The notes under the pieces: model-generated
Database searches by the model: none
What the model was told of the DNA's origin: nothing
Seen by the model: only the letters and a program-made list of their open reading frames with translations
Part shown: positions 11,715-24,320 of the stretch, in pieces
Layout: each line of letters opens with the position of its first letter
How positions within the stretch are numbered: the stretch's first letter is position 1
Program-made: the position numbers and the translations under genes
Assembly (NCBI RefSeq): GCF_052324685.1
Contig: NC_135226.1
Span: 17,691,389 to 17,755,388 of the forward strand
DNA length: 64,000 bases
Source of the DNA: Brachyhypopomus gauderio
Taxonomy: Eukaryota > Chordata > Actinopteri > Gymnotiformes > Hypopomidae
Direction: 5' to 3'

Positions 11715-11992
11715 TGAGTGTGTGTGTGCTTGTATGCCCAGTGGTGGATGGTGCTCTGTCACTAGGGTCTGTCCTCTCTCCCCTTCCTGCACCCCATTCA
11801 GTCCCCCAGGGGGCTGTGGATCCCGGTAGAGAGGACACTGTGTGCAATTGGTTGCCGCTTCTCGCCGGTGTGTGATTGGTAGTGTAAGACTTGTACCTGT
11901 GTTAAAATTGTAACGCGACCTTGGTTAGATCTGGTTTTTACTTTGTGTCTATCTGTGCACAATGTACATGAGGAAGACTCTATAGTGTCAGA

Positions 11993-12591
11993 TGTCGTGG
12001 ACATTTGCGGAAACCTTGGTGGTGAGCAAGAAATATTAATCAAACCAACTGGGTAAGGTAATCAAAGTAATAGTAAATTTATTAAAAGTACAAACAGTAA
12101 TATCAAAGAACAAAGTTAACAAACAAACATATATGTGTCGACCCAGAGATCTCCATTGCCCACACTCCTGAGTGTTGACAAGAGAGAGCTGCTCAGTCTC
12201 CATAACCATGGAGTTTTATAGTGTAAAACTGCTGAGTCACGGTAATCACACCAGTGATTCGTGTCTTCCTATCACCCCCTCCCTAGCAGAGTGAGGTACT
12301 TTCTCGTCTCATGTGAGTAGCCAAGTTTCAAGGATACTTAACTCTCACAGTGGTTCATTGTAAGTAAGATACATAAAGAATATGAAATGTCTCCTTCTCT
12401 ACAGCTGCAGTCTTGCACAATCAGATCCACACAGAGTGCTTTCATATATCAATGGTCAGTATATATGATTTAAAGACATGTTGTGTTCTACACAGTGTTC
12501 AAGCTTATACAGAATTTCCATGGGTCTCATATGCAGACCACAATGGAGGTGCCCATATGTGTGTTTAACATTAGTTTATATATCTAACACA
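11993..12591 (-). mobile_element. Probable solo LTR
   Basis: Read on the minus strand this ~600-bp segment starts TGTTAGATAT and ends CCACGACA. In order it has a TATA-like CTATAAAACTCC and a TTTTAATAAATTT polyadenylation signal near the 3' end, the layout of a retroviral-type LTR. There is no neighbouring internal region. No clean target duplication was found, so the ends are approximate and the call rests on internal layout. Confidence 0.5.
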
Positions 12592-12699
12592 ATGTTTTAA
12601 TCAATTGATTACACATTTTTTACGTAGACTATTAATGATTGATTATCATCTCTCATGAATTATAATGAAATAATAAAATTTCCATTACACAGATCACAG

Positions 12700-13813
12700 C
12701 AGTGTTATGTTCGATGTTGAGCTTCTGGCCCCTGTCACGAAATCTAAATGTACTATTTGCTCACGTTTTCTAAATAATGATGCTTTTCTGAAGCATATAA
12801 TTCTGTGACTCACTGTAATCAGGTGAATGACTTAGTCAGCTGTTTTAATGAATTGTGCACTACGGTGTTAGATGAGATCGCCCCCATTAGAACCAGAGTT
12901 AAATATATGATAAATCCTTCTCCATGAATAAATGATGAAATCATAGCTCTGAAAAAAAACGTAGGCAAGCTGAGCGTAAATGGAAACAATCAACATTACA
13001 GGTTCATTATCTCTATTTAAAAGACCTACTAACAGCTTTTAATATATGTTTAATATGTGACAAACTTTGTTTGAAAGTTTCTAGATTTTTTGGTAAATAA
13101 AGTTAGCGAGTTAAGAGCTAGTATTGTTCTGCCACTCAGTAGTTCAATGGTTCTTCCTCCTCCTTGTAATCTGGTTCTCTTTAATCAATTTGAACCAATT
13201 TCTCTGGAGGACTTAGTTTCCGTTGTGCAAGGCCTGCATCCTTCCTCTTCCCCATTTGATGTTATGCCATCTAAAATTTTTAAAAAGGTCTTGTCGTGCA
13301 TTGCTCCATGCTTACTGCATATTACAAATGTGTCTCTTACTTCAGGTTGTTTTCCTGACTTTTTTTAAACAAGCTTGTGTTGGACCACTCCTGAAGAAAT
13401 CAAACCTTGATTCGTCAAATTGTAAAAATTTTAGACCAATTTCTAAATTACCTTTTATTTCTAAGATTTTGTAAAAGACAGCATCAGTTCAACTTATACA
13501 GTTTTTTAAGGAAAATGCCATTCTGGAAAAGTTTCAATCTGGGTTTTGCCCAAAAGATAGTACTGAGACCGCTTTCTTGAGAGTCTTAAATGACCTCAAA
13601 GGGGGACCGGGCTTTTGCAGTTTTTGCCCCAAAATTGTGGAATAATCTCCCTAATGAGATCAGACTATCCCAAGTCAATTCAGGTCTTTAAAAAGTTTAA
13701 AGACACATTTTTACTCTTTTGCTTTTGACAGCCTTTGATCAAATGTGTTTTATAGTAGGTGTGTATTTGTGTATTTATATATCGATGTGTATAAATTTTT
13801 TATCTATAGGATT
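12700..13813 (+). mobile_element. L2-type LINE fragment, degenerate
   Basis: Plus-strand frames at 13090-13474 encode a decayed reverse transcriptase N-terminus: EPISLEDLV, then MPSKIFKKVL, SGCFPDF and NFRPISKLPFISKIL, matching the L2/CR1 order of conserved blocks in fish. A jump at about 13600 leads straight to the C-terminal FKKFKDTFLL, so most of the catalytic region, including the FADD motif, is deleted. The 3' tail continues after a solo LTR at 14335-14429 and, after a MITE, at 14758-14815 (AAAGCACTTTGTGAGCG and GGCGCTATATAAATTGA, typical L2 tails). Dead copy. Confidence 0.8.
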
Positions 13814-14334
13814 TGTTGGAATTTTCTTCTCCGACCCAGACGGGCCCCAACACCGCCCCGATGAACCGACTGGTTTTTGACTGAGTGGTCCAAACAAAGT
13901 CTTGACAACAAAAGTTCTTTTAAAATGATTTATATAGAATATAATTGAATACAATATAATAGAAGTATACGTGGTACAAACTCTTCAGTGCACTGGTGCT
14001 AGTTGCCTAGGAATCTACCTAACCCAAGTGGATCTCAGCAGTGTCCAAGCGAAAAAGTCCTCGTGCTAGGCGATGTCCTCCCTTTCATACCTCATCTCTA
14101 AGTTTCGATATCTGCCCCCACCTTTGCTACTCTTCCTTAGAGCCCCCCCTGCTCCTCTCTAGCCGTCCATCTCCTTATCTCAAACTGCTTGTTTTGCAGC
14201 GTACACTGAATAGGCCCATTCTATTCTCCTCAAGGCCACTGAGGCCTTCTCACTTCTGTTCTTCCATAGCCTTTCAGGAAAACATTACGTTTAAACATTA
14301 AGTTATTCACCTTTAAATTTCTTTTTTTCCAACA
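13814..14334 (+). mobile_element. Solo LTR inserted in the L2 tail
   Basis: A 521-bp segment bounded by inverted TGTTGGAA...TTCCAACA and flanked by a 4-bp GATT duplication. It interrupts the 3' tail of an L2 LINE. A second copy of the same family, in the opposite orientation, lies at 30331-30817; both share a stretch with CCGATGAACCGA and a TAGGTAGATTCCTAGGCAAC-like block. It is a solo LTR of an LTR retroelement whose internal region is absent; family not determined. Confidence 0.75.
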
Positions 14335-14429
14335 GATTATAATGTATTTAAATTATACTGTATTGCACTGTATTTGGAAGCATTTTTGTAAAGCACTTTG
14401 TGAGCGATTCTAGAAGTGCTATATAAATA

Positions 14430-14751
14430 CAGGGTTGCCAACTCTCACGCATTGAGCGTGAGACACACGCATTTGACCGTTTTCACACGCTCTCACGCCA
14501 CACTTCCGATATCTCACGCCGAAAAAAAATATCCAGTTTATTTACCTCAGATCCACATATATGATTCAATACGTTACTAGTTCGCTAGCTCTGGCGCCAT
14601 CCACCGGCGATATAACACTGAATCTGTGTCCATTTTTCGTTCCCCCCCCGCTCAACAACTTTCGTTCGCCCCCCCGCTCAACAAAATACACTCGCCACCG
14701 GCTCCAGGTTAAAATCTCACTCCAAGCGAACGGCAAAAGTTGGCAACCCTG
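14430..14751. mobile_element. MITE with CAGGGTTGCCAACT ends (322 bp)
   Basis: Ends CAGGGTTGCCAACT and AGTTGGCAACCCTG are perfect inverted repeats, flanked by TAAATA on both sides (14424-14429, 14752-14757). No coding. Inserted in the L2 3' tail. Its right half (TACACTCGCCACC and TTAAAATCTCACT) is related to part of the 15542-15913 element, so the two families share modules. Confidence 0.85.
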
Positions 14752-14818
14752 TAAATAAAGTTTTACTTAATTATTAACTTGAAAGGCGCTATATAAATTG
14801 AACATTAATTCACTCATA

Positions 14819-14877
14819 ATCTACAGCTAAAGAGAACTTAATATGAAATGGTTTCATACATGGTCTCATTTTCACTA
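14819..14877 (+). repeat. 59-bp direct repeat, right copy
   Basis: Matches 11656-11714 at 55 of 59 positions and abruptly diverges on both sides. See the left copy. Confidence 0.9.
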
Positions 14878-15195
14878 CTGCATGCAAAATCCAACAAAAG
14901 TGGAGGGAGAAATAAAGCAAACCTGTCAAATTATCAAACGATTACATACGACGTTTTGACGACTGGTCATCCTAAAGGCATGAAGATACAACACTTGAAC
15001 ACAACAGTTGACTACATTATGATGCGTTGGAGGTAAATGCTTGTACCATTGACTAAATGACAACAAACACAATTTATGCTTGTTTGCACTTCTAGGTAGT
15101 TTAAGTTTGATAGTAGTCTGGTTCAATGGGATCTTGAAATCTGACCTATCTACGGTACTATCTAGGATGCATTATGTGAACAGATGGCAAAGCAC

Positions 15196-15254
15196 TTTAT
15201 AAGTCGCTCTGGATAAGAGCATCTGCTAAATGTCCCCAAATGTAAATATAAATG
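15196..15254 (+). mobile_element. SINE/LINE 3'-tail fragment
   Basis: TAAGTCGCTCTGGATAAGAG, then CATCTGCTAAATG and repeated AAATGTAAAT, is the widespread fish SINE tail; the complete SINE of this type lies at 58512-58712. Only the tail is present here. Confidence 0.75.
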
Positions 15255-15541
15255 TACTGTATCTTTGACCACTACTCATACTAGTGATATTGTGCCTACA
15301 GCATCGGTATATAAAGCAGCGCATAATTGGTCAGCTATACTAAGAACGAAGTTAAATTTATATTTCATTCTCTTTGGTTCAGAAATCTTATACTTTAAAC
15401 TATTATAAGAAACACGTAGTACACATATTTGGGATAACTGCACGAGAACTGACTCGCTGCACTGCCCCGGAAGTTGTTTTTTTTTTTTTTACCCGGAAGT
15501 GGTCATGTTGTTGCGTTGTGGCCCTAGAAAAGTGTCATGCG

Positions 15542-15913
15542 CAGAGTTGCCAGGTTCGCGGTTTTCACGCCAAATTGGGCTTGTTTGAATATCCAGCCGC
15601 GGGTAAAAATTCAGGGGTGCGGTTTTTGGGCTACTTTTGAGTTGGGCAACCGCGGCAGTTACAAGTCAACACTAAGAATCGATCGATATAATACTTAATT
15701 TGTCTCCATTTTACACTCGCCACCTCCCCCCAAGTAAACAATTTACACTCGCCACCAATTTTACACCCCCCCCCCCCGATTAAATCTCACTTCAAGTGAT
15801 CTTGAAAAGTTGGCAACCCTCCAGACATGGGCTTTGGGCTGGTTTAGGGCTTCTGAAGGGCGGGTTTTACACTGACTTTATGCGGGATATTCATGTAGGA
15901 CCTGGCAACCCTG
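15542..15913. mobile_element. Non-autonomous hAT element upstream of lamtor1
   Basis: Ends CAGAGTTGCCAGGT and ACCTGGCAACCCTG form imperfect inverted repeats, flanked by an 8-bp duplication with one mismatch (GTCATGCG at 15534-15541, GTCATGTG at 15914-15921). The left part (CCAGCCGCGGGTAAAAATTC) is shared with the element at 48258-48732. The right part resembles the MITE at 14430-14751, including a second internal AAAGTTGGCAACCCT near 15804, so this copy looks chimeric. It ends about 170 bp before the lamtor1 start codon. Confidence 0.85.
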
Positions 15914-16079
15914 GTCATGTGATAAGTCTTCACGCTAGCAGCTAAGAGGCGCGACCCAGACACGGAGAAACGGCAGTTTCACACGCCTCGGCCCCGTCTT
16001 TAAACGTGCGTGGATGCCCTGGGCTGTAGGTTCGCCCCGGGAGAAGCTGGACATCGACTGAGAGCTCCGCGGGGATATA

Positions 16080-17255
16080 ATGGGGTGCTGTTACAGCAGC
16101 GAGACCGACTCCTCACCGACGGTAACGGCCACTTGTGCTCGGCCAGGCGGGCCTGTGTGACTGGGGGGGATATTGTGTAAACTTGAGCTTGTGACAAACA
16201 ACATTTGTGTAGCAGCTTGATAATTTTACTCGTAGTGTTGGACACAAACGTTATTTAACTCCATAAACACGGTGCGCCGGTGCGTCCAGTGTCAAGGCCG
16301 TAAATAACCAGCTAACTGTGTAGTTAACAGCCGTACAGTACATTTGTTAATGTGTGCAAAAATATTTAGATATAATTTAATTGTTATATCAAAAAGCTTA
16401 CTTTTATTATATAAATAATTGTTATATTTACAAAAGCTTATGTGTAAACCTTTCTGAAAGTTATGTGAGATTAAGTTCATATAAACATGTAAACAAAGTG
16501 TGATGTGAGCTCAGGCCAGCTGCAGGGACAGAATGACAACCTTCAGGTTTTTCCAGTCTGGGTAAAGTGATGGAGGCGATTAGTTTTTAATTCTCTCCTC
16601 TGTGTTAACTGGGAATGTTCTGCAGAGCCACAAATTGTACTACTCACCATGGGAGTGATTCAGTTCATTCCTGGCATCAGGCGTTCCCAAGCTAGTCTGG
16701 AAAATAGCTGAGGTCTCTTGGAAAGAAAACGACGGCACTTCCGTTTTTGCATTTTGTTGGAGTTGTTTATATTTTGCCTCTTCTCCTGTTGTGCTTTTCA
16801 CCCCATCAAAGTTCAGCCACTGGTATCACATTACAACTTCAGCCAGCAGTAAGTTCGCCACACTGACCACTAGGTTCAAACGCAGTGGTAAGCAGAGATG
16901 GGAATAGTCTCAGTCGTATTTAGGCCATGTTTTACGCATAAGCACCTCTGCTTTGTAAAAATATTGTCCAAATATTCAAATCTACCCAAATAAATATTCC
17001 TGATGCATTCAACCGAGGAAACCCTATGGCTGTCTGCAGATGTAGACTGTGTTTCTACTTGAGCTTTGTTTTCTACTCCGACCTGTGACTCTCGTCCTCA
17101 TGGCAGGACCCAGAATGCAAGCCGCTGATTCCACACCCAAACCCGGACAACAAGCCCCCAAATGGGACTGATCACAATCCGGCCAGCTTGTCGTCTGCCC
17201 GCACAGATGAGCAGGCACTTCTGTCCTCCATCCTAATCAAGACGGCAATGTGCGA

Positions 17256-17294
<39 letters not shown>

Positions 17295-18296
17295 TAGCTA
17301 CACAAGCCCTTATCAGCTGCTAAGTAGTTAATCTTCTCTTGTTCTGTATTGTCATATCGGTATCAACTTAGAATTTTTACAGTGCAGAATTTTAGAATAT
17401 AGAATTTTTAGAATTGGTTGCCATTTACTGTCTTGTAAACAGGAACATCATAGATGTATCGGCTGCAGACTCACAAGGAATGGAACAGCATGAATACATG
17501 GACAAAGCTAGACAGTACAGGTATGTGCAGATAAAGGCATGAGACCCACTATAACACACTACATCTGTACACGTTAATATGCAGGGAGATTGGCGTCATT
17601 GAATCTCTGTGTGAGTGCATGCGTGTCAATATGATTGTACTTGCGTAGATGTTAATGTGAATCCACGAATGTCGTGTCTGTTCGCTTTCTGCTATATGGG
17701 CATATGAAGTGTTTTCAGCCAGAAATTGGTTTTGTTGAGCATTGTCTTGGTCTTCTGTGTCAGCACTAAACTGGCCGTGCTGAGTAGTACTCTGTGTCAG
17801 AAGAAGCCAGCCCCCCTGCCCACCCTGACCAGCCAGCCTCACCAAGTGCTTGCTAGTGATCTGGTGCCATATGCAGATATCCAGCAGGTAACGGCCATAC
17901 ACTCACCCAGCCCTCATATCTGAGATGGGCATTCACTTCATATCAAATGTGCATATACAATTATGACTACTCCTATGACCTGACATAATTTTTAAAACAC
18001 GTTGTTTACACAGTTTTCTCTCTCCATTCAGTTTAACATTGCTTTATTGACATAAGTATTTAGTTTTAAAAATGGTCAAACATGGAAATACATATACAAA
18101 TATACATATACACACAGACATACACTATCAGGCCTTTTGTACACACATCATACACATGAACACACTCGGGATTGTTGAGTGTTTTTGTTTCACTGTCTTC
18201 CAGGTGTGTAAAATCGCTGCCTACGCTTACAGTGCAATCTCCCAAATCAAGGTGGATGTCAAAGAAGAATTGGTGGTGCAGTTTGCTATTCCGTGA
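16080..18296 (+). CDS. lamtor1: Ragulator complex protein LAMTOR1 (p18)
   Basis: Five coding exons: 16080-16121, 17107-17249, 17443-17520, 17764-17887, 18204-18296; all junctions GT-AG, phases consistent, 159 aa (human 161). It begins [12 protein letters not shown]: Gly2 is the myristoylation site and Cys3/Cys4 the palmitoylation sites that anchor the protein to late endosomes and lysosomes. The helical core follows with [55 protein letters not shown] and the C-terminal [15 protein letters not shown]...[10 protein letters not shown]. In the family it wraps the LAMTOR2-5 heterodimers as scaffold of Ragulator, tethering Rag GTPases for mTORC1 activation. The start sits in a GC-rich first exon. 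Intron 2 opens next to a CA microsatellite. Confidence 0.97.
17258..17293. repeat. (CA)n microsatellite in lamtor1 intron 2
   Basis: Pure CA run of about 36 bases starting nine bases after the exon 2 donor (GTGCGACT). Confidence 0.95.
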
Positions 18297-18633
18297 TTAG
18301 CAAACCCAACTCTCTGGCCCAGCCCTGCCCATTCTCTCTCTCTCTCTCTCTCTCTTTCTCTTCCCTCATATTAATTCTTCAGCTAACTAAGCATGCAAAG
18401 GATGAGCCCGCCTCTGCTGTCTCACGTCTAATCAGACACACTGTTTCTCCCAAGAACTCCCTTGGGCCCCAAGTCCAGGGCCCTACACAGCTTTGTGTGT
18501 GAAGACTAATGACCCTGGACTGTCTGGTGTCTCATTCTGTGTCACCACGTCTGAGTGAGTTTCCAGCGGCTCTTGACACGTAGCGATAAGCTGTCCACCC
18601 TTTAGGTGTTGATCCTCTTTCCTATAGGATCCC

Positions 18634-18639
18634 AATAAA
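18634..18639 (+). terminator. lamtor1 polyadenylation signal
   Basis: AATAAA in CCCAATAAACTC, 338 bases after the stop codon, followed by a GT-rich stretch. Most likely 3' end of lamtor1. The 3' UTR also contains a (TC)n run near 18334-18360. Confidence 0.7.
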
Positions 18640-18659
18640 CTCACTGTGTTTGGTCCGTG

Positions 18660-21600
18660 TGTAAACGCACTGATGTTTGTAGTTGGTGTTTTGTTTTGTG
18701 ATGGTTGCCATTTTTTTCTCGCCCCTCCTGCGGGGGGGAGGTTGTTTGGCTTGATGACATGGTGGCCTGAACCGCGATACCATCTTTCAGTGCATCTTTT
18801 CTTCTGGTGTGTTTCCAACTCTTGCCAGACTGATCAAATCTAAACCTGCTTGATTCCATATTTTCCACCGATATTGGATTTCTAGTGTTCAGTTTACACG
18901 TAAAGCTGTGTTTAGGTATGGAACACAGGCCATGGGTGGTGTGTGCAAGCAAGCAAGTGAGCTTGTGAGCGAATGTGCTTGTGTTAATTTTGTTTTACAC
19001 CCTTCCACTCTTCAGAAATCCAGATGAGACATTCTGATGTAGAAATGGTCCCTCCCTGGGGTTCTGTCTAGTTGTAGAACTCTTATCTGGCCCCATCCGC
19101 ATCCATATCCAGACCTGTTTACACATGGGCCTGGATTCAGATTTTTCATAAGCATTCTTTATCGAGTAGTAAACCCCACAATGAGTGTGATTTTTAAAGT
19201 AAAGCACTGATTGCTGCATATCTAATGATATTAAAGGTCCGGCAAAGTCTGTTTCAAACATTTGAAGTCTGTTTAATGATCATTACAATCTTCATTTGTA
19301 AACACTAAATGGGAGTCTCCACTTCAAGTTTCACTAGATCTTAGTAATTTTTGTATGTTCGGTACACTGGTACGCTTACATTTCTCAGTTTCGCAATTGT
19401 ATTGATCAAATCAGGAAAAATAGTGATCATTGAGGTGCAAACCTTTGCTCATAGAAGTTGTGATCTAATCACCAATAGCAAACATTAGATGTGGAAGCAC
19501 CAGTATGTGAGTACTGTTTCTTGTAGGACCTTTAATGATCATGTGCAGTAAGCTGTCCAAAGGGCTGTATTAAATCTAGCATTGGCGTGGCCATAAAATG
19601 TTCTTGGTTTCCCCAGTGGCTTGAGGTCAGTTGCAAACCAACCTTATCCTGGTGTTAATCTTCCTTCATTAAAATATCAGCTCCTTCCTAGAACCTGTCC
19701 TTCAGGCTCATGAAGGCGGAGACATCAGGGCAAGACTGGGTCCTGATCATGAATATTCATTAGTCCTATGTTGGAATTGTTAGAAGTTGGGTCGGTGATT
19801 CAGCTTCTGTTGTAATGGTGGATCTGGAAAGAACCTTCAAATGGAGTTTTGCCAATGTTCACAGTGAACATGAAATTCTGGAAATTCATCTTGTGCTTAA
19901 CCTTTTTTTGATTTTATTTAGTGAAGTGTGTCAGAAGTGTGTAGGGCTGTGAGAGTTTGGGAGTTTTGTACAGAGAGATTTGTGGATTTTTTTCAGGGGG
20001 GGTTGGGATTGGGGTAAAACTGTAAATTATATTTTTATCAATGCCTTCAACATGCAGACTGTGAGTCTCTAGAAAGAGTCTCTTTCAAAGAGCAGATGCA
20101 TGCATGGTTTGTATTATCCGCGGTTCAGAGGGGAAACGAGGAATGAGGAGGCCTTCACAGCGCCCCCTGCCTGCAGAATGTTTCAGACTGCAAGCTTTGA
20201 AACCAGTAGCTAAAATCATTCGTTTTTATTAAAGAGTCAGCAGCACAGCAGTGTATTTACTCCACCAGTTCAACTTTTAAACAAACAGAAAAGGCAAAAT
20301 TGAAAGCTTGATTTTCAGATCTTAATGCTACAAGCTACACATGCAGTGTGCATGTATCCCCCATGTGTGGTGGAGGTTGGGGTAGAGAAAGGGAAAAAAA
20401 TTAAACTATATCTGCAGTTGTTGTACTTTCTTGATGAAGTATGATTTAATCGGCAGAAATAATTTTCAGTTATTTATTTTTCTTTTAATGTATTTATGTA
20501 GGCTAAAAAAAAAACATGATTCTGGTGCACACTGACTACCAGAGCATCAGACACTCACTAGGTTATGAAAGGGATGAAAGACGCTGTAAAAGACTCAATG
20601 TTTTTGTTTTTTATTTTAATTTTTGCTTTTTGCAGTGTGCTAATAGTATTGTTCTGTTTCCCTTGTTCGCTACCTACTTGTGTAATACTACCTGAATTAC
20701 AATGTTTATTTCATAGGCTAGAACCAAAAAGTTTGATTAAAATATCCTGGTAATACCTGGTGTGTTTTTTTTTCCTGTTTTTGTTTTTCCTCGAATGATT
20801 GAAATGAAATAGTGCATTAAAAACTTTAAAATGTGCAAAACCATGTCATGAACTGTGTCATCTCTGGCTAAGCGCACGTGTCTAGAGCACAGATCTTGAC
20901 ATCTTGAGCTGAACTGAATGTCCAAGCCTCATCTATCCTGGTTTTTTCCCCCAGTGTTTATGGGAATTACTAAATGCTGCTGCTCCCATATGCTGAGTGG
21001 TTCTTAATGCAAGCAAATTTTCCAGACAACTACTTCTCTACCTTGAAAGGTTAACAATGGCAACAGTATATAATTTCATGTGCAGTGTAGGACTGATGCT
21101 TGTGTGAATACCCCAGGATTCCTTACTGATTAGAGGATACTGGACGGAAGCTAATGCTGCAAGAAGCCTTCAAAGCCACGGGGCCAGTCATAGTTCAAAG
21201 GACCACCAGCAGCTCATATCAGTCTGGACCTTACAATCATTAGTGCAGCACTGCAAAGCAAGCATGTTGGCTCTAGTACGAGGGGCCTGAGACATTTAGT
21301 GTGAGTTTGTGGGTGTAATCAGTTTGTGCAGGTATAGTGTGTGTGAAGTATATCTGGATCCTGTTGCTATGCAGACTGAGAGCCAGGTTTGTAATAGGAT
21401 TCGAGTGGTCAGCACCTGTTACTGTCAGAGATGCCACGGATGCACCTGTTCCTGCAGGAGTCCAAATGGCGGAGACCCCATTCCTGTCCAATTCTGATCC
21501 ACAGCCCATGAGATGTGCCCCAGAACTCTCCAACCCAATATCAGGATGTTTGCTCTGTATAACCCATCATTGTGATTTAAATGATTTACTTGGATTTGCA

Positions 21601-21797
21601 CTCTAAGAATTTTTGCTTTGCAATAGGAATTTAACTAACAGCTTGGCATCTGATTTTTGCTCACTCTGAACAACTCAATTTGAGCTAACTGGCACTGGAG
21701 AGTGCCAAATTCCAGGGTGCACACACACACATGCACACACCCCAATCAACCTAACATGCACACTTTTGGCATGGATGAGGAATAGGAGAGGTCACCA
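18660..21797. other. Intergenic, no gene recognised
   Basis: About 3.1 kb between the lamtor1 3' end and a LINE. Frames are short and uninformative. T-rich and A-rich runs occur near 20400-20520 and 20600-20790 and a short CA run near 21720-21740. No known repeat ends, tRNA or domain seen. Confidence 0.5.
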
Positions 21798-23905
21798 GAA
21801 TCATAATCACTTTATTTCACCAAGTATGTTGCACATGTTGGAATTTGTCTTGGTGTTTGCCCACAAGTAAGACTTGAAACATGCTAGACGACAAGACAAC
21901 ACACAGACTATACAAGAGATATATGCAGAATAGATATGCAATAAACAGTTGTACAGTTGTATTTACGGTAAAATGCCAAGGGGTGGTACAACGTATTGCA
22001 CAAATGCTGTTTGACAGAAATGTCATTCATGTCTATTGAGGTAGGTGGAGAAGAAATTGAGTGTAGTAAGTGGCATGAAGGGTTTAAGGTGCAGAGGGGC
22101 TGGTTCTGTTGCCGAGTGCTACAGCTCTTGGTGAAAAGCTGTTTGCGTGCAGGTTGTGCTGGTTCTGATGGCCCTGAATCTTCTACCAGAGGGAAGTGGT
22201 TGGAAGATGTGATATCCAGGATGAGAGGGGTCAGAAGTTATTTTTCCTGTCCTTCTATTGACCCTGCTGTGGTAGATGTCCTGAAGTGATGGCAGGCTAC
22301 AACCAATGATCTTCTCCGCTGTCCTGACTATGCGCTGCAGTCTGGTTCGTTCCTGCGAGGTGGACGAGCCAAACCAGATGGTTGAAGTCAGTACAGCTTC
22401 GATGATTGCTGTGTAGAACTGTACCATCAGATTCTGCGGAGATCAGCTGATCAACCTCATAATAGGTCAGCTATAGATCTGATCAACCTCATGTCTGTAG
22501 GCAGACTCATCGCTGTTGTTTATGAGGCCCATCACGGTGGTGTCATCTGCACACTTCAGGATTTTTACAGACTGGGTTAGACTCAGGATGCTGGGTTAGG
22601 TCTTTGGAGACACAGTCGTTTGTGTACAAACTGAATAGGAGAGGTGAGAGGACGCAACCTTGCGGTACTCCTATACTTGTGGTTCGGATATCTGATGTAG
22701 GTTTACCAAGCCGCACCTGCTGTGTCCTGTTTGTCAGAAAATCCATGATCCAGCGGCATATAGGATCAGGTACTGACACCTGTGACAGTTTGGCCTGTAG
22801 CAGCTCTGGCACTACTGTGTTGAATGCCGAGCTGAAGTTCACAAACAGAGCTCTTGCATCGCTTCCAGGGCTGTTGAGGTGCTGTAGTATGTAGTGCAAG
22901 GCTATGTTGACCGTGTCATCGACCGACCTTTTTGCTCTGTATGCAAACTGCAGGGGGTCCAGCAGTGGGTTTGTGATGTTTTTCAGGTGGACTAGAACCA
23001 GGCGTTCAAATACCTTCATGACCGCAGAAGTGAGTGCAACTGGCCTGTAGTTGTTAAGTCCAGTTATGTTTGCTTTTTTGGGGATCGGAACAATTGTGGA
23101 AGTTTTGAAGCAGGTAGGAACAGAGCAGAGCTGCAGTGATCTGTTGAATATGTATGTGAAAATGGGTGCTAACTGATCACAGCAGGTCTTGGCCGGGGGC
23201 TTTTCTCACGTTCTCTTTGCAGAAATGTCCTGCTCCTTGATGATAAGGTGAGCAGGGGGCCGAGGTGAGAGAGTCAGTGTGGGGGAGCAGGATTGATTGC
23301 TGAGAGTAGCAGCTCTAACGGTTCCTTTTGTGTGTTCAAATCTGCAGTAGAACTCATTCAGGTCGTTGGAGAGTTGACGGTCATTCAAGAGAGGGGACGT
23401 TCTCACCTTGTAATTGGTCATTTCTTGGAGGCCTTTCCAGACTGAGGATGAGTCGTTGGCAGCAAACTGGTTTTTCAGCCTTGCTGAATATTCATTCTTT
23501 GCTGCTTTATCTCTTTTCTCCAGCCTGTATTTGGCCTCTCGAAAGAGAGTTCTGTCCCCACTTCTAAATGCAGCCTCCTTCACCTTACGAAGTTGTTTGA
23601 GTTCAGCTGAGAAGTATGGTTTGTTGTTGCTGAATTTCACCCATGTTGAGGTTGAGATGCAGCTGTCTTCACAGAAACTGATGTATGACATTACAGTGTC
23701 TGTGTATTCGTCTAAGCTCTCTGTTGCCTCTTCAAAGACAGACCAGGTAGTAGACTCAAAGCAGCCCTGTAGCTTCTCTATATCATCACTGGTCCACTTT
23801 TTCACTGTTGTTATGACAGGTTTGTTAGATTTAAGTGTTTAAGGTATGAGATGGAGAAGTGCGTGGTCGGAATGACCGAGAGCTGCGCGTGTCACTCCAC
23901 GGTAG
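21798..23905 (-). mobile_element. LINE, main 3' part (jockey/CR1-like)
   Basis: Read on the minus strand this is the 3' two kilobases of a non-LTR retrotransposon. From 5' to 3': end of the endonuclease (GHSDHALLHLIP, about 23845-23905), linker ([34 protein letters not shown]), reverse transcriptase fingers and palm ([58 protein letters not shown]), then the C-terminal block (LQRIVRTAEKIIGC, HPGYHIFQPLPSGRR). The 3' tail ends GGTGAAATAAAGTGATTATG. Several frames are needed and the polymerase FADD region is damaged, so it is dead. The rest of the endonuclease lies at 30180-30330, beyond a nested insertion. Confidence 0.9.
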
Positions 23906-24220
23906 TAAGGATGTATATCTTCACCACTAAGGTAGATTCGATACACATCTCGATACACTGTCACCGAAATGATATAACTGCGATACTCTGAAACCCCTTG
24001 TCGATATGATGCGATACAAATCACTCCTGTTCACGATATGATGCGATTCAAAATAATTTGATAACGATATGACTTATTTTATGAGGATTCGGTTTGATAA
24101 GTGATCATTCGATACAGTTAGATGAGGTTTGAGGATGTATTGGCCTAACCCATCAGTTTTCTTAACTCAATAGCACAATTCTACTTTACTCTCCAACAAT
24201 TTAAGGGATGTATGCATCTG

Positions 24221-24320
24221 GGGTGGGTTTCCCGAAACGTTCGTAGCGCTCGTAACCTCGTATGAAACGTATGAGGTTAAGAAGTACTTAGCGCTAAGAA
24301 TGTTTCGGGAAACTCACTCC
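24221..24320. mobile_element. Hairpin MITE (~100 bp) inside the hAT element
   Basis: Near-perfect inverted repeat: GGGTTTCCCGAAACGTTCGT and AGCGCT on the left mirror AGCGCT, GAATGTTTCGGGAAACTC on the right. It would fold into a single long hairpin. Non-coding. Confidence 0.75.

Noticed and set aside
15300-15420. Separate promoter with TATATAAAG near 15310
   Set aside because: No reading frame or conserved exon follows, and the nearby lamtor1 start lies in its own GC-rich first exon.
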